Shown here piece after piece: positions 20,968 to 30,216 of a DNA stretch of 64,000 bases (its first letter is position 1; each line of letters starts with the position of its first letter). Source of the stretch: Chaetoceros tenuissimus (Eukaryota; Bacillariophyta; Thalassiosirophyceae; Chaetocerotales; Chaetocerotaceae). The position numbers and the translations under genes are program-made. The stretch spans positions 124,001-188,000 of the forward strand of contig BLLK01000074.1 of NCBI GenBank assembly GCA_021927905.1. The letters are read 5' to 3'. Under the pieces are notes generated by a model. That model worked only from the letters and a program-made list of their open reading frames with translations, was not told the DNA's origin and ran no database searches.

Positions 20968-21759
20968 TTACCGCTTTTTGTTTTTATTCTTATTCTTTTT
21001 ACCCTCGCCAAATTGTTTCACATGAACATCTGCACCTTCCAAAAATGTAGCGTTCTCATGAACAAATACAAACTTTAAAATGACTCTCTTACCCTGTTTT
21101 AGAGGAGAGACAGCATGACGGCAACCAAGTTTCTCTCCTGCAAATAATATGATGGCTGAATTCTTTTCAGTTTGAACTTCCTTCATTATTTTCTTTTCCC
21201 CATCTTTCTCTTCCCATAGTGTAGAGCAATCTGATGTATTTTCAATTGTAAAAACTACTTCGATCTGTTCCGGTGAAAAAAGCACATCATCGTAATGCAT
21301 TTCCATTGAGGCTCCCCTTTGTTCATATATTCGCATTTCTATAGGCACAATATCAGATATAACCATTCTACCATTAACACTTTCATTCGAAGAGACCAAT
21401 TCATTGATGAGTTTCATGAAATTGCCATTTTCATTGCTTAGTATAGAATATATCTTGCTGTCAGATGGGATCCGAGCACCCGTCCTATTTTTTGCCACAG
21501 AGCTGGTGGTTTCTTTCACAGTACTCAGAGAGAGGGACTCTAATTCTTCAACTACATCTGAGAACTCATGTTTGGATAGAACAGATGTCTTGTACAGCAT
21601 TCCATACTTTTCAAATTGTTGAACATATGCTTTCTTGTTTCCTTGACTTTGATACTTTAACCAAGGCTTGTCATCTACATTCACTTGTACGAACGCGTTG
21701 ACTTGTGAAATGAGGGCGACTAGCAGTATTATATGGTGATGGTATGATATTGATTTCAT
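20968..21759 (-). CDS. 2OG-Fe(II) oxygenase-like protein with plastid-type presequence
   Basis: A single exon of 263 aa. The N-terminus (HHIILLVALISQVNAFVQVN) reads as a signal peptide with a NAF-type junction. The C-terminal half has the double-stranded beta-helix iron site: H-Y-D in MEMHYDDVLF, and a distal His followed by a basic residue in CRHAVSPLKQGKRVILKF. The protein ends in a Lys/Asn-rich tail. It is convergent with the LNR gene, with 53 nt between the stops. The substrate is unknown; prolyl or lysyl hydroxylation of a plastid or secretory protein is possible. Confidence 0.65.
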   Translation of the reverse strand: MKSISYHHHIILLVALISQVNAFVQVNVDDKPWLKYQSQGNKKAYVQQFEKYGMLYKTSVLSKHEFSDVVEELESLSLSTVKETTSSVAKNRTGARIPSDSKIYSILSNENGNFMKLINELVSSNESVNGRMVISDIVPIEMRIYEQRGASMEMHYDDVLFSPEQIEVVFTIENTSDCSTLWEEKDGEKKIMKEVQTEKNSAIILFAGEKLGCRHAVSPLKQGKRVILKFVFVHENATFLEGADVHVKQFGEGKKNKNKNKKR

Positions 21760-21887
21760 TCTTTTTCTTCGTCGTCTACTCCTAAAATATATTGATTATG
21801 CGATCGATGATGGTAAATAATTTGTAATTTGTGCTGCAAATTCTATGGCCAAGATCGATGATGGACACAGGAATAACAAACATGGAA

Positions 21888-21903
21888 GACGTCGTTTTGA
21901 CGT
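21888..21903 (-). promoter_or_regulatory. GACGTC and TGACGTG motifs upstream of the oxygenase-like gene
   Basis: GACGTC at 21888-21893 and TGACGT at 21898-21903 lie about 130-145 nt upstream of the oxygenase-like start at 21759. They are ACGT-core bZIP-type sequences; function is inference. Confidence 0.25.
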
Positions 21904-21986
21904 GTCAATCAAAATGTCAATTTTTGAAATATTTTAGAAGCTTTGCATGATACTTTAGTATTAAGACTACTTTAGACTGCTATACT

Positions 21987-23504
21987 TTACTTGAGATAAC
22001 CATACGCCTTGAGTTTCTTCTCATCTTTTCTCCAGTTCTTATCAACTTTCACCTCAAGATTTAAGAAGACCTTATCTTGTAATAACTCTTCCAGCTTTTC
22101 TCTAGCTTCTACACCAACTTCTTTTATCTTTGCTCCTCCTTTGCCAACAATGATTCCCTTTTGAGAATCTCTTTCGACTAATATCGAAGCTTTGATGCGA
22201 ATGATAGGTCTCTTGTCGCCCTCTCTTGGCTCTCGGAATTCGTCAATACGTACCTCGCAACAGTAAGGAAGCTCCTTGGAATATTTTGTAAACAGTACTC
22301 CACGAATTAGCTCTGCGCAAAAGAATCTATTAAATAAATAAAAAAGTTAGAAGTTGAATTAAAAGACACTGAAATAAATACAAACAGTTTGGTAGCTCAG
22401 TCAAATCATAAGTTTTCTTTACACAAAGTCAACACGGCCGACTAAAGCCGCTTTTGTTGTTGACCTTCAGTGTAGCTGGTAGAACATCATAGCTAATACG
22501 AGTATAACAAAAGTTGATACGCATCTTCATTCTTACCTTTCATTTCTATCTGTCAAAGTATCAGGGTCATAGAGCGGTGGACTGACAGGTATAAGGTCAA
22601 GAGCTGTCTCGTCATCTATGAATTTCACTCCAGGCAAAAACATACCTGGAATCGGTCTACCTAGATCACGGAAAGCTTTTCCTACATCAGGACCTCCGCA
22701 TAGAAGAGTTCTAAGAGCTGTAACACCTACATCGTCATATCCATTCATTGCTGAACAAGGAATAATGGCAAGAGCATCAGGTACAAGATTTCTCCAATTA
22801 CCTACAGCGTCCTCGACTGTGACAGTCCTTCGATACAACTGTTCTGGATCTTCATTGTCAGAGTTGTGGAACTGGTCCCCATCCTTAGAAGCATCTTTGG
22901 TCACTTTATCAGCTAGATCAATTTTGTTGATGACTACGATTTTCTTCTTATCACAAAGATTAAGTTTCCTAAACAATTCATCATCTGGGATTGGGGTGGA
23001 GAACATGTCTGTAATGACAAGTACAACATCTGCATCTCTGAATGCTCCAGCAACTGCCTCCATCATACCCTCTTGCAATTTATAAGCTGTCTCTCCAATA
23101 ACACCAGGTGTATCCAAAAAGAGAAGTTGCACTTTTTGCTCTTCAGAAGTCAAGACGCCAAGGATGGAATGTCGTGTCGTCTGCGGTCTATTAGTTGCAG
23201 TGCATAGCTCCTCACCTATTAGAGCATTCAATAGGGTTGACTTCCCCATATTTGCAGCACCTATAAGACTGAGAAATCCGCATCGGAAATCTGGATCTGG
23301 AACATCAATTCGTCCTTGATACTCAAATTCTTCGTTCAAAGCAGAAATGATTTCGCTTTTGTCTCCTATAGGAGATGCGTTTAAAGAAACAAAACCGCTC
23401 CTACTTCTTTGGCTGTAGCTACTAAAAGCATCAGCTATCGTTAATAGGATGCACCATGATAGAAGAAGGTGATATGTGCTTAGTTTAAGTTCCCCTCTCA
23501 ACAT
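21987..23504 (-). CDS. Era-family GTPase with KH domain, probably plastid
   Basis: Exons 23504-22537 and 22326-21987 (210-nt intron, GTAAGA...TTAATAG) give 435 aa. A signal peptide and an ADAF junction start the protein. GTPase motifs are G1 GAANMGKST (Asn-Met in place of the usual Pro-Asn), the switch I stretch RPQTTRHSILGV, G3 DTPGV, G4 NKID and G5 SAM. The second exon encodes a KH domain: ELPYCCEVRIDEF, ILVERDSQKGIIVGKGGAKI, VFLNLEVKVDKNWR. The Era signature HxxPPLYxxD region is seen as SPPLYDPDTLTDRNERFF across the intron. Era binds small-subunit rRNA near its 3' end during ribosome assembly. Organelle targeting is inferred from the presequence. Confidence 0.9.
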
Positions 23505-23947
23505 TGTGTTAATTGTGGTGATGATGGTCAGTTTGAAGCCACAAAAGAAACACTAAATCGTTTCAAAACAAAAAAATGAAGGGCTGCTGTCAACACATGC
23601 TATCCCTGATAGAGAGGGAGTATATTTTCTCGCCATGAACGCCAGAGAACCCTAGCTGCACAAGCATGCGTTGGTCTCAAAATATTTTGGTCATATCGTG
23701 TGTCATATAAAGATATTTATTCCCTAAATACGTATGATATAAGAATAAAAAGTGTTAAGACATGGACGGTTACATCTACTTCTTGACAAAAAGTCCGTTA
23801 CGATGAAATTTTTGATAAAGCTGCAAAAATGAAGAAGAAAATTTTCCGCTGGTGTGTTGGCAACGTTAAGCATGAATAAATGCTCAAACTTTCTCACTAC
23901 TTCTCAAACCGTTGCGAAAGAATTTGAAGAAAGATTGTTATGAAACA
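23505..23947. promoter_or_regulatory. Divergent intergenic region
   Basis: Noncoding region between the Era GTPase start (minus) and the RS-rich gene (plus). The plus-strand frame stays open to a TTG at 23912, but the first ATG is 23948. No motif could be supported. Confidence 0.3.
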
Positions 23948-25063
23948 ATGGATAGAAGTATCTATGGAAACATACATGGCAGCTATCGGAGTCTAGTCGA
24001 TCCATATGCTGTGTATGGACAACAGGATGAAGATAGCATGTATCTTCAACAGGTACAAGGTCTCCAAAACTTGGGATATTCACAAAGTTTAGATGGACTT
24101 CACCCTCTTGACTATGCAAGTAGAAGTGCAGAGATGGAACTTGCAGAGATGGAACTTGCAGAGAGGGAACTTGCAGAAGTGGAGCGTATAAGACTGTTAC
24201 GATTGCAGCATTTGCAAGAAGCTGAGAAGATGCGACAAATGGATGAATTGCAACACATGTATCATAGAAACATGTCCCTCGGAACTTTAAATCCAAGTAT
24301 TTCAGCAAGAAACATGAGTATGTATGGAAATCTAGAGCCTATTGCTTCGCATAGACCTATGGATAGAGCTATGAATCAATATTCAAGTGAACTTGAGTAT
24401 ATTGATCAGCCACATTTTGATCGCAGAGCTCTTCCTGAGTATTACACATCAACCCGAACCGTTGATGAAAGAAAGAAGAAAAGTAGTGATCGCAGTAGAA
24501 GAAGTGGGAGAAGTAGAAGAAGCAGAAGTCATGGCCGGTTAAGATCTCGATCAGAAAGAAGAAGTGATAGACATGAACGTGACAGACATGATCATCGTCG
24601 TCGTAGAAGTAGCACTCCATCAAGATCTAGGAAAAGAGATGATCCTTCTAGTGATGAAGAAACTGTATCCTCCTTATCGAGAGCAGGAAGAAGATCCAGT
24701 AGTAGAAATCAGAGATCAAGTTCCAGATCTCCAGTAAAATCCTCTTCTCGTCGTCCTTCCAGACCAAATTTACCACGAAGCGGAGGTAAAGGTAATTCAA
24801 CTTCTAGAAGAAGTAAATCCATGCCTCGTCGTTCCAAAAATGAAGACACCAGTGATGAGAGCGAAAGTGACGAGTCATGGAATAAGATTGGATCCACAAG
24901 AGATTTAATCAAAGGATTAAAGACAGAAGACAGTTGGCTACAACAAGCAAGTGATGTTGTAAAAGGAACGTTCAATGTAGTCTTGAATGGACCATCCGAT
25001 GAATCCAGTAGTGAAGACTCGTCAAGCGACGATGATTCAAATGACTCTGATGAGAGCAAGTAA
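23948..25063 (+). CDS. RS-rich (Ser/Arg) protein, function unknown
   Basis: A single exon of 371 aa from the ATG at 23948. Residues about 60-80 hold a short in-frame repeat (AEMELAEMELAERELAEVE) matching a 15-bp DNA repeat at about 24130-24185. Residues about 170-320 are an RS domain (RSRRSGRSRRSRS, RSERRSDRHERD, RSSSRNQRSSSRSP), like those of splicing and SR-related proteins. The C-terminus is acidic and Ser-rich with a short ordered patch (STRDLIKGLKTEDSWLQQA). No RRM was found, so a canonical SR splicing factor is not supported. Nuclear location and phosphorylation are inferred from composition. Confidence 0.65.
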   Translation: MDRSIYGNIHGSYRSLVDPYAVYGQQDEDSMYLQQVQGLQNLGYSQSLDGLHPLDYASRSAEMELAEMELAERELAEVERIRLLRLQHLQEAEKMRQMDELQHMYHRNMSLGTLNPSISARNMSMYGNLEPIASHRPMDRAMNQYSSELEYIDQPHFDRRALPEYYTSTRTVDERKKKSSDRSRRSGRSRRSRSHGRLRSRSERRSDRHERDRHDHRRRRSSTPSRSRKRDDPSSDEETVSSLSRAGRRSSSRNQRSSSRSPVKSSSRRPSRPNLPRSGGKGNSTSRRSKSMPRRSKNEDTSDESESDESWNKIGSTRDLIKGLKTEDSWLQQASDVVKGTFNVVLNGPSDESSSEDSSSDDDSNDSDESK

Positions 25064-25390
25064 ACCTCATGAAGAAGAAACAAAAATTCCAACAAGCTAG
25101 TAGACAAGAAAGCTCAAGTTGTCTACAATATTCCATGCCTATTTTCCATCAAAGTTAGGAATACTACCAAATATGAAAAAATGTGTTTATGATAGTGCCA
25201 AAATCAACCTTTTAAAAATAAATAATATTTGTGATATGAGTATTTTGTGATAAGATTGCTTAGCCAGGTGTAAGAAACCTCGGAAAGAACTGGCACAATA
25301 TTCTTTTCTCCAAAAAAGAGCTTCCATGTAGCATTTATTATGTTTGAAAAAAATAGATTTTAAACTCTTCACGACGACAGTATATTGATC
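25064..25390. other. Intergenic gap between convergent genes
   Basis: 3' ends of the RS-rich gene (plus) and the DUF423 gene (minus). AT-rich, and no gene seen. Confidence 0.4.
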
Positions 25391-25846
25391 TTACATCAAA
25401 CCAAGGTAAACCCATCCAGCAATCATAAACAGACCTCCTACTGGTGTAAGCGGTCCTAGAATCTTCTTCGGTCCTTTATCAAGTACCAACATATAAATGC
25501 TACCCGAAAAGAAAGATGTACCCAAGACCATCATTTTCCCAGCCTTTTGACATGCTGCTTTTACAGCACTTTGAGTTGTAGTTCTAGAAAGTGCAGAAAG
25601 CGCAAGCAGAGCTACAGCATGAATCAATTGGTAGTTTACTGCCGTTTTCCAATTGTCTAAACCTCCTGCCTTAGCTTCTAATTTTGATCGCAGTGAGTGT
25701 GCTCCAAATGCTCCGAGAGAAACACCACTTGCCCCCATGAAAGCAGCAGATCTAGAAAGGAAGTCAGAGCCATCCATCATAATATATTCTACGAGTAATA
25801 GCGTTGAATAATGAGTAATGAGATGCTTTATGCTTTTGGATGTCAT
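25391..25846 (-). CDS. DUF423/TMEM256-YgdD family membrane protein
   Basis: The frame gives 151 aa from ATG 25846. An internal Met-Met at about 25780 (MMDGSDFLSRSAAF) would give the usual family length and is a possible alternative start. Family signature: FLSRSAAFMGASGVSLGAFGAHSL, then NYQLIHAVALLALSAL, FFSGSIYMLVLD, LTPVGGLFMIAGWVYLGL. Four hydrophobic helices are expected. The molecular function of the family is not known. The first 22 residues could be a weak targeting sequence. Confidence 0.85.
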   Translation of the reverse strand: MTSKSIKHLITHYSTLLLVEYIMMDGSDFLSRSAAFMGASGVSLGAFGAHSLRSKLEAKAGGLDNWKTAVNYQLIHAVALLALSALSRTTTQSAVKAACQKAGKMMVLGTSFFSGSIYMLVLDKGPKKILGPLTPVGGLFMIAGWVYLGLM

Positions 25847-25930
25847 CCATCATCCAATCTCACCAAAAATGAGATCATATATCTATCCTTCTTTGCTTCT
25901 CTTCTTTTTCTCATTGATCTTGGTTTCAAG

Positions 25931-25940
25931 GGCGCGCCAA
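25931..25940. promoter_or_regulatory. GGCGCGCCAA motif in divergent promoter
   Basis: A GC-rich palindromic core in an otherwise AT-rich spacer between the DUF423 gene (minus) and the TYW3-TYW2 fusion (plus). It is close to, but not a full match of, the E2F consensus. Confidence 0.25.
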
Positions 25941-26040
25941 TTTCTCGCATCCACACACTTCTTTTTTTTTTTTCTGTGAACTGTGATGAAATAGATAGTC
26001 TAAATGTTATAGAATTGCTTATTCCGTTCAAGTAGACAGG

Positions 26041-27903
26041 ATGAAAGAAAGTACATCAAAGCAAGCAGGTATAGAAGGGTTCCTGAGTAGAAAAGAAACT
26101 TGTCTCTCTAAAAGAGATCGCTCAAGTGCTGGCCGTATAGATCCAAAGGCAGTCGACATATGTGCAGCCATCAATGCCAGAGAAGAATTTTACACCACAT
26201 CGAGTTGTTCAGGAAGATGTTTTCTATACTGTGGAGATGGAATCAAGGCCCATCACCATTTTGTTGAAAAGGGAGAAGGAAACAATCAAGATAAGCAAGA
26301 GTCGCAAAGTAATGAACAGAGACAGCCTCGTGGACATGGATTTTTTCATCGTTTTAGAGTAAATCATGATATTATTCGTGATGCGAAACGATATTTTAAT
26401 TTTGATACACTAGATCCTACAAAAGATGATTTCGATCCTACAGGTGGTGGAGATGCTATGAGAACTGTAGATCAGTATGAATACAAACAACATCAAGATG
26501 AAGGAGAAGAAGTCAAGAAGGAAGAAACAAGTGGACCATTTACCAAAATTCAACAGAATAATGTTGAAATGTTCAAATGTATACCTGATCAACCCACATG
26601 GCTCAGATATGAACCGTTTATTCTGCATGTAATGTGTAGATCTTTGGAAGCTGCTGAAGCTTTGATGAATGCAGCTAGACCTGCTTTCAAAAATGTTGGA
26701 CTGACATCTTGGAAACATGGATATGGTCGATACATTGTCGCTATTTGGGGAGATGAAGGATTGGATTTACCAGTGACTACTCCACAGGATACTATGAAAT
26801 TTCTATTTAATGGTCAAGAAGAATGGCTTCAAGAATTGGTAAATGAAAGGCATTATCGTAATTGGGCAAAGCTTGAAAAGTTTGTGAGAAGCGTTCGTTG
26901 TCTACCAGATGTGATTGATAAGATTGGAGACGATTGGGTCATGAATGATACTGAATTTGGACAATCCACAGCTGTAGATCTCGAGAAGACACTGACAAGT
27001 CAAACTTTGGCTGCAGAAGAACCATCTACAAATACACCAAAACGATTTGAGGTGGTTGGTGACGTTGCTCTTCTCCATGGAATTCCAGAAGGTTCATCGG
27101 ACAAAGACTTGGAAGAAATTGGAAATGCCATTATGAAACGCAATAAAAGTATCAAGGTGGTGGTTGTGCGATCGTCTGCTTTAGGTGGAAGTGAGCGAGC
27201 ACCAGGAGAGAAGGGAATCAAAATTGTCGCTGGTAGAAATAGAGATCCTCTTGTGACATCACATATGGAATATGGAATCAAATGTGTCGTGGATCTAAAT
27301 CATACATTTTTCACATCTAGAATGGCTCCTGAACGTCTCAGAATTTGTCAACAGGTTGCACGAGGAGAAAACATATTAGCACTCTTTTGTGGAGTTGGTA
27401 TGGACGCTATGCAGCTGGCAGGTAGAACCGAAGCTACTATTTTGGGAGTAGAGCTGAATCCAGTAGCATATAAATGCGCAATGTTGGGACATAGAATGCT
27501 TGCCAAGAATAAATCTATCAAAACTCCAAAGGCTCAAGAGCGTCTCCAGTTTGTCCAAGGAGATGCTCTTGAAATTTGTTCCACTCTCGAACCAAGATCT
27601 TTTGATAGAATTTTAGCTCCTAGACCCAAAGAAGGAAACATGGATGGTGACTTGGGGAGTGGAGATGGAGGAGTTGAATTCCTTCGAGCTTTCTTACCAT
27701 TGTTAAAGTCGCAAGGAGAATGCCATTGGTATGACTTTTGCGCTGATTGGGAACTACCAGATTGTGATCGTACCAGGAAAACTATTGAAAGTGTATGTCA
27801 AGAGTTTGGAATGGAGTGTGAAGTTATCCATGTTGCAAAGGTCGGTTCCATAGCAAAGAGGCAGTTTCGCATTTGTATGGATTTCAGAGTTATTATTCCT
27901 TAA
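26041..27903 (+). CDS. TYW3-TYW2/Trm5-type fusion protein (wybutosine synthesis)
   Basis: A single exon of 620 aa. The N-terminal part (about residues 10-240) is TYW3-like: GRIDPKAVDICAAINAREEF, then the family hallmark YTTSSCSGRC and HGYGRYIVAIWG. The C-terminal part (about 330-620) is a Trm5/TYW2 Rossmann domain: GDVALLHGIP, GIKCVVDLNHTFFTSRMAPERLRI, the SAM-binding loop ENILALFCGVGMDAMQLA, VELNPVAYKCA and FVQGDALEIC. The next motif reads ILAPRPKEG, not the NLP of Trm5 methyltransferases, which favours TYW2 (aminocarboxypropyl transfer). Both steps act on tRNA-Phe position 37 in wybutosine synthesis. Plants carry a related TYW2/3/4 fusion; no TYW4 domain is present here. Confidence 0.82.
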   Translation: MKESTSKQAGIEGFLSRKETCLSKRDRSSAGRIDPKAVDICAAINAREEFYTTSSCSGRCFLYCGDGIKAHHHFVEKGEGNNQDKQESQSNEQRQPRGHGFFHRFRVNHDIIRDAKRYFNFDTLDPTKDDFDPTGGGDAMRTVDQYEYKQHQDEGEEVKKEETSGPFTKIQQNNVEMFKCIPDQPTWLRYEPFILHVMCRSLEAAEALMNAARPAFKNVGLTSWKHGYGRYIVAIWGDEGLDLPVTTPQDTMKFLFNGQEEWLQELVNERHYRNWAKLEKFVRSVRCLPDVIDKIGDDWVMNDTEFGQSTAVDLEKTLTSQTLAAEEPSTNTPKRFEVVGDVALLHGIPEGSSDKDLEEIGNAIMKRNKSIKVVVVRSSALGGSERAPGEKGIKIVAGRNRDPLVTSHMEYGIKCVVDLNHTFFTSRMAPERLRICQQVARGENILALFCGVGMDAMQLAGRTEATILGVELNPVAYKCAMLGHRMLAKNKSIKTPKAQERLQFVQGDALEICSTLEPRSFDRILAPRPKEGNMDGDLGSGDGGVEFLRAFLPLLKSQGECHWYDFCADWELPDCDRTRKTIESVCQEFGMECEVIHVAKVGSIAKRQFRICMDFRVIIP

Positions 27904-28099
27904 GACCTTTGACCTTTATTAATCAAAGTAATTCTACCTGTTTTATAAAGTAAATGGTATTAGGTATCCTAATGTTTTTTCTAGATTTAAAATGTCATGG
28001 TTGAAGAAAAGTAATTCTATTCTGTAAAAGACCATTCAGCACTTGATATGTTCCTTTACTTCCAAGCGTACAATACGTACTATACTTTGTCGTCCCTCA

Positions 28100-29302
28100 T
28101 TAATTGTTTGATAGACTAGAAAAAAGAGAGGGATTAGATTGACTGACGATTCCATTGAGAGAAGGAGGAACAGCAACACCATTGACAGCATTGTCTAAAT
28201 GAGTTGCTGCTGCTCCATTCACAGCAACATTCTGCTGCAAAGGCTGTACTTCATTTTTCGCCTCGCTGTTTTCAGCAATGGCATATGCCAAACTCTTTTG
28301 CACCAAACTAGCCTGTTCCGGTGAAGTAAAGATACGCTTACTCGCCACTCCTTCATAATTCGACTGACGAATCCATACCTGGCTAACATACTTTACATCC
28401 ACTGCCGGCATGGCAGCATGAAGCGCATTGCGATCCAATAAGCCATCAACAGTCGCAGGAAAGAACACCAAAGCCATACCCTTATTCGGTGTAACTTCCA
28501 TATTCAAAGCTGGAAAAGCAGTATGTCCACCCTGTGGCACATCATTCAAATACGTCAAGACAGTCACGACTCTCTGTCCGCCATTCGATGCAAATCTCTT
28601 CCCATCTTCATTGGACAAGTCAAAAGCATCGAAATGAGATTTGTACTCTTCACTCGGATAATATCTCCCAACTTGAGGCAATTCACAGTGTTCAATGGGT
28701 TTACCCGTCAACAAACTAATTTTCCTGAAGTATTCGGGTAAATCTTCTCTAGCTAGGTAACAAGTGGAGCTAGTTCGTTCTTTACTCACTTCACCGGCGC
28801 CTTTACCGACTACAGGGGCGCGTGTGAAACAGTCTTGAGCTACACAAACTAAGAAATCGCATTCGGCAGAAGTGAGAAAGTCAGGAACGCAAAAGATGGG
28901 CGGGTTTTGAGAAATGACTTGTAAATTTGGGTAAGAGGGGTTGACTCCATTGTAGACGTGTTGAATGTGAGGATTGTCTTGAACCGTGTAGCCCTGTAGG
29001 CCAGGGACTACGTTCGAAATACCGGTAGAGTGTTGCTGTTGAAGTGGGTGCGTATTATGAGATTGCTCAAAGGGGTTGATGGTCATTGTTAGAACTGAAT
29101 TTATGTTTGCATTTGTGTTCGTTGTTGGGAATCTTTGTTCATCTTCCAAGGATGGCTGGTTGCGTGACTGCTTCTTTCTTATCCCTGCAGGTGAGGTAAA
29201 TGCAAGAGGAGGAAGATTTTGGAGGTGAGTTGGAGAGGTGCTGCTCATCTCAATGGATGAATATAGACTTGATGCAACTTCAGATGTTGGAACGTTTCCC
29301 AT
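28100..29302 (-). CDS. Prolyl 4-hydroxylase-type 2OG-Fe(II) oxygenase
   Basis: A single exon of 400 aa. The first 125 residues are Ser/Asn/Gln-rich and disordered, without a signal peptide. The catalytic domain follows: FCVPDFLTSAECDFLV, RTSSTCYL, GRYYPSEEYKSHFDAFD (Fe ligands H and D in HFD), VTVLTYLNDVPQGGHTAFP, and the distal ALHAAMPAVDVKYVSQVWIR with His and the 2OG-binding Lys. The order matches P4H-alpha type domains. The C-terminal 70 residues are low complexity. Substrate and location unknown; the lack of a signal peptide points to the cytosol or nucleus. Confidence 0.85.
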   Translation of the reverse strand: MGNVPTSEVASSLYSSIEMSSTSPTHLQNLPPLAFTSPAGIRKKQSRNQPSLEDEQRFPTTNTNANINSVLTMTINPFEQSHNTHPLQQQHSTGISNVVPGLQGYTVQDNPHIQHVYNGVNPSYPNLQVISQNPPIFCVPDFLTSAECDFLVCVAQDCFTRAPVVGKGAGEVSKERTSSTCYLAREDLPEYFRKISLLTGKPIEHCELPQVGRYYPSEEYKSHFDAFDLSNEDGKRFASNGGQRVVTVLTYLNDVPQGGHTAFPALNMEVTPNKGMALVFFPATVDGLLDRNALHAAMPAVDVKYVSQVWIRQSNYEGVASKRIFTSPEQASLVQKSLAYAIAENSEAKNEVQPLQQNVAVNGAAATHLDNAVNGVAVPPSLNGIVSQSNPSLFSSLSNN

Positions 29303-30216
29303 TTTCTTTAAATATAAAAATAGAATAGAAATTGGTTTGGGTTCAGCTCTGCTTTTGAGTGTGTTACGGCTGGTTGTACATAGAGGAATGATGATGAAGT
29401 GCGTGAGTTAGAGAGAATTTCATGCGTCGCGTTCATTTGCTTGTGTTGTCATAAACTTTTGAGGACTTTCTAGACTCGTGTCTAAAATGGTCTAATTCTT
29501 CTCTTTTTCTTTTTGTTTCATTTTATCATTGTGGCTGAGACAAGCTTTGCCTTCAAGTAGTCTAAGGTGATATAGTAGATGGTATATGATTGCCAATCAC
29601 CAAGTTTTTGATGTGCCTACAGAACTAGTACTTGTTCATTTTCATATGAAAGAAATAAACTTTGAAGAATTGTACTTATTTCGCCATGTACGTACGTTGG
29701 TACTGTTTGTACGAGTATTTGTCTGGAAAGAACCTTTTGGACATTTTCAAAGATTGACATGTACGTACTACTTGTCATACAACACTTAGAAGAATCTATG
29801 CTTAATTTATATGTTATGCAATCAAAACGAATATTCCTTCACTATAAATTACTACTTCAAATAAACATTGATTTATTGTACAGAAATCTAGGTTTCTTTC
29901 CTTGGAATCATTCATTTAAATTTCAGAAAATAGTTTCAACAAGGTTTCCCGCAACGCATGAAACAAAAAATTCAGATCTAATTTTGAAAATGGCCTAGAG
30001 GGCAATAGTAATTCAGTCGTCCAAGTTTCATGAACCACCAAAAGTCACGAGCTTTTTACCGGAAATTCAATAGGAAGTTGTGAGATTTTGGAAGAATCAA
30101 ATCAGTTAGAGACCTATTGTGAATCTCCATCAGAGGTTTGACAGTAGAAAATACTAATTATATACTAGCTAGGGCTCCAGCAACTTATATTTGGAACTGG
30201 CAAATCACAAGTCAAC
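29303..30216. other. Large intergenic region, no gene supported
   Basis: About 0.9 kb between the prolyl hydroxylase start (minus) and the acidic repeat protein start (plus). Small plus-strand frames at 29586-29998 have AT-driven composition and no homology signal. GTACGT-type motifs recur at about 29690 and 29760. Confidence 0.4.

Noticed and set aside
22385-22500. tRNA-like pieces (TAGCTCAGT and GTAGCTGGTAGAAC) in the Era gene intron
   Set aside because: No T-arm, no acceptor stem and no cloverleaf could be drawn; they resemble only the D-arm consensus.
24130-24190. Short tandem repeat in the RS-rich gene considered as a possible mobile or regulatory element
   Set aside because: It is an in-frame 15-bp coding expansion (AEMEL units) with no terminal features.
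29586-29998. Two small overlapping frames in the 0.9-kb gap before gene A
   Set aside because: No family features and AT-rich codon content typical of intergenic DNA here.
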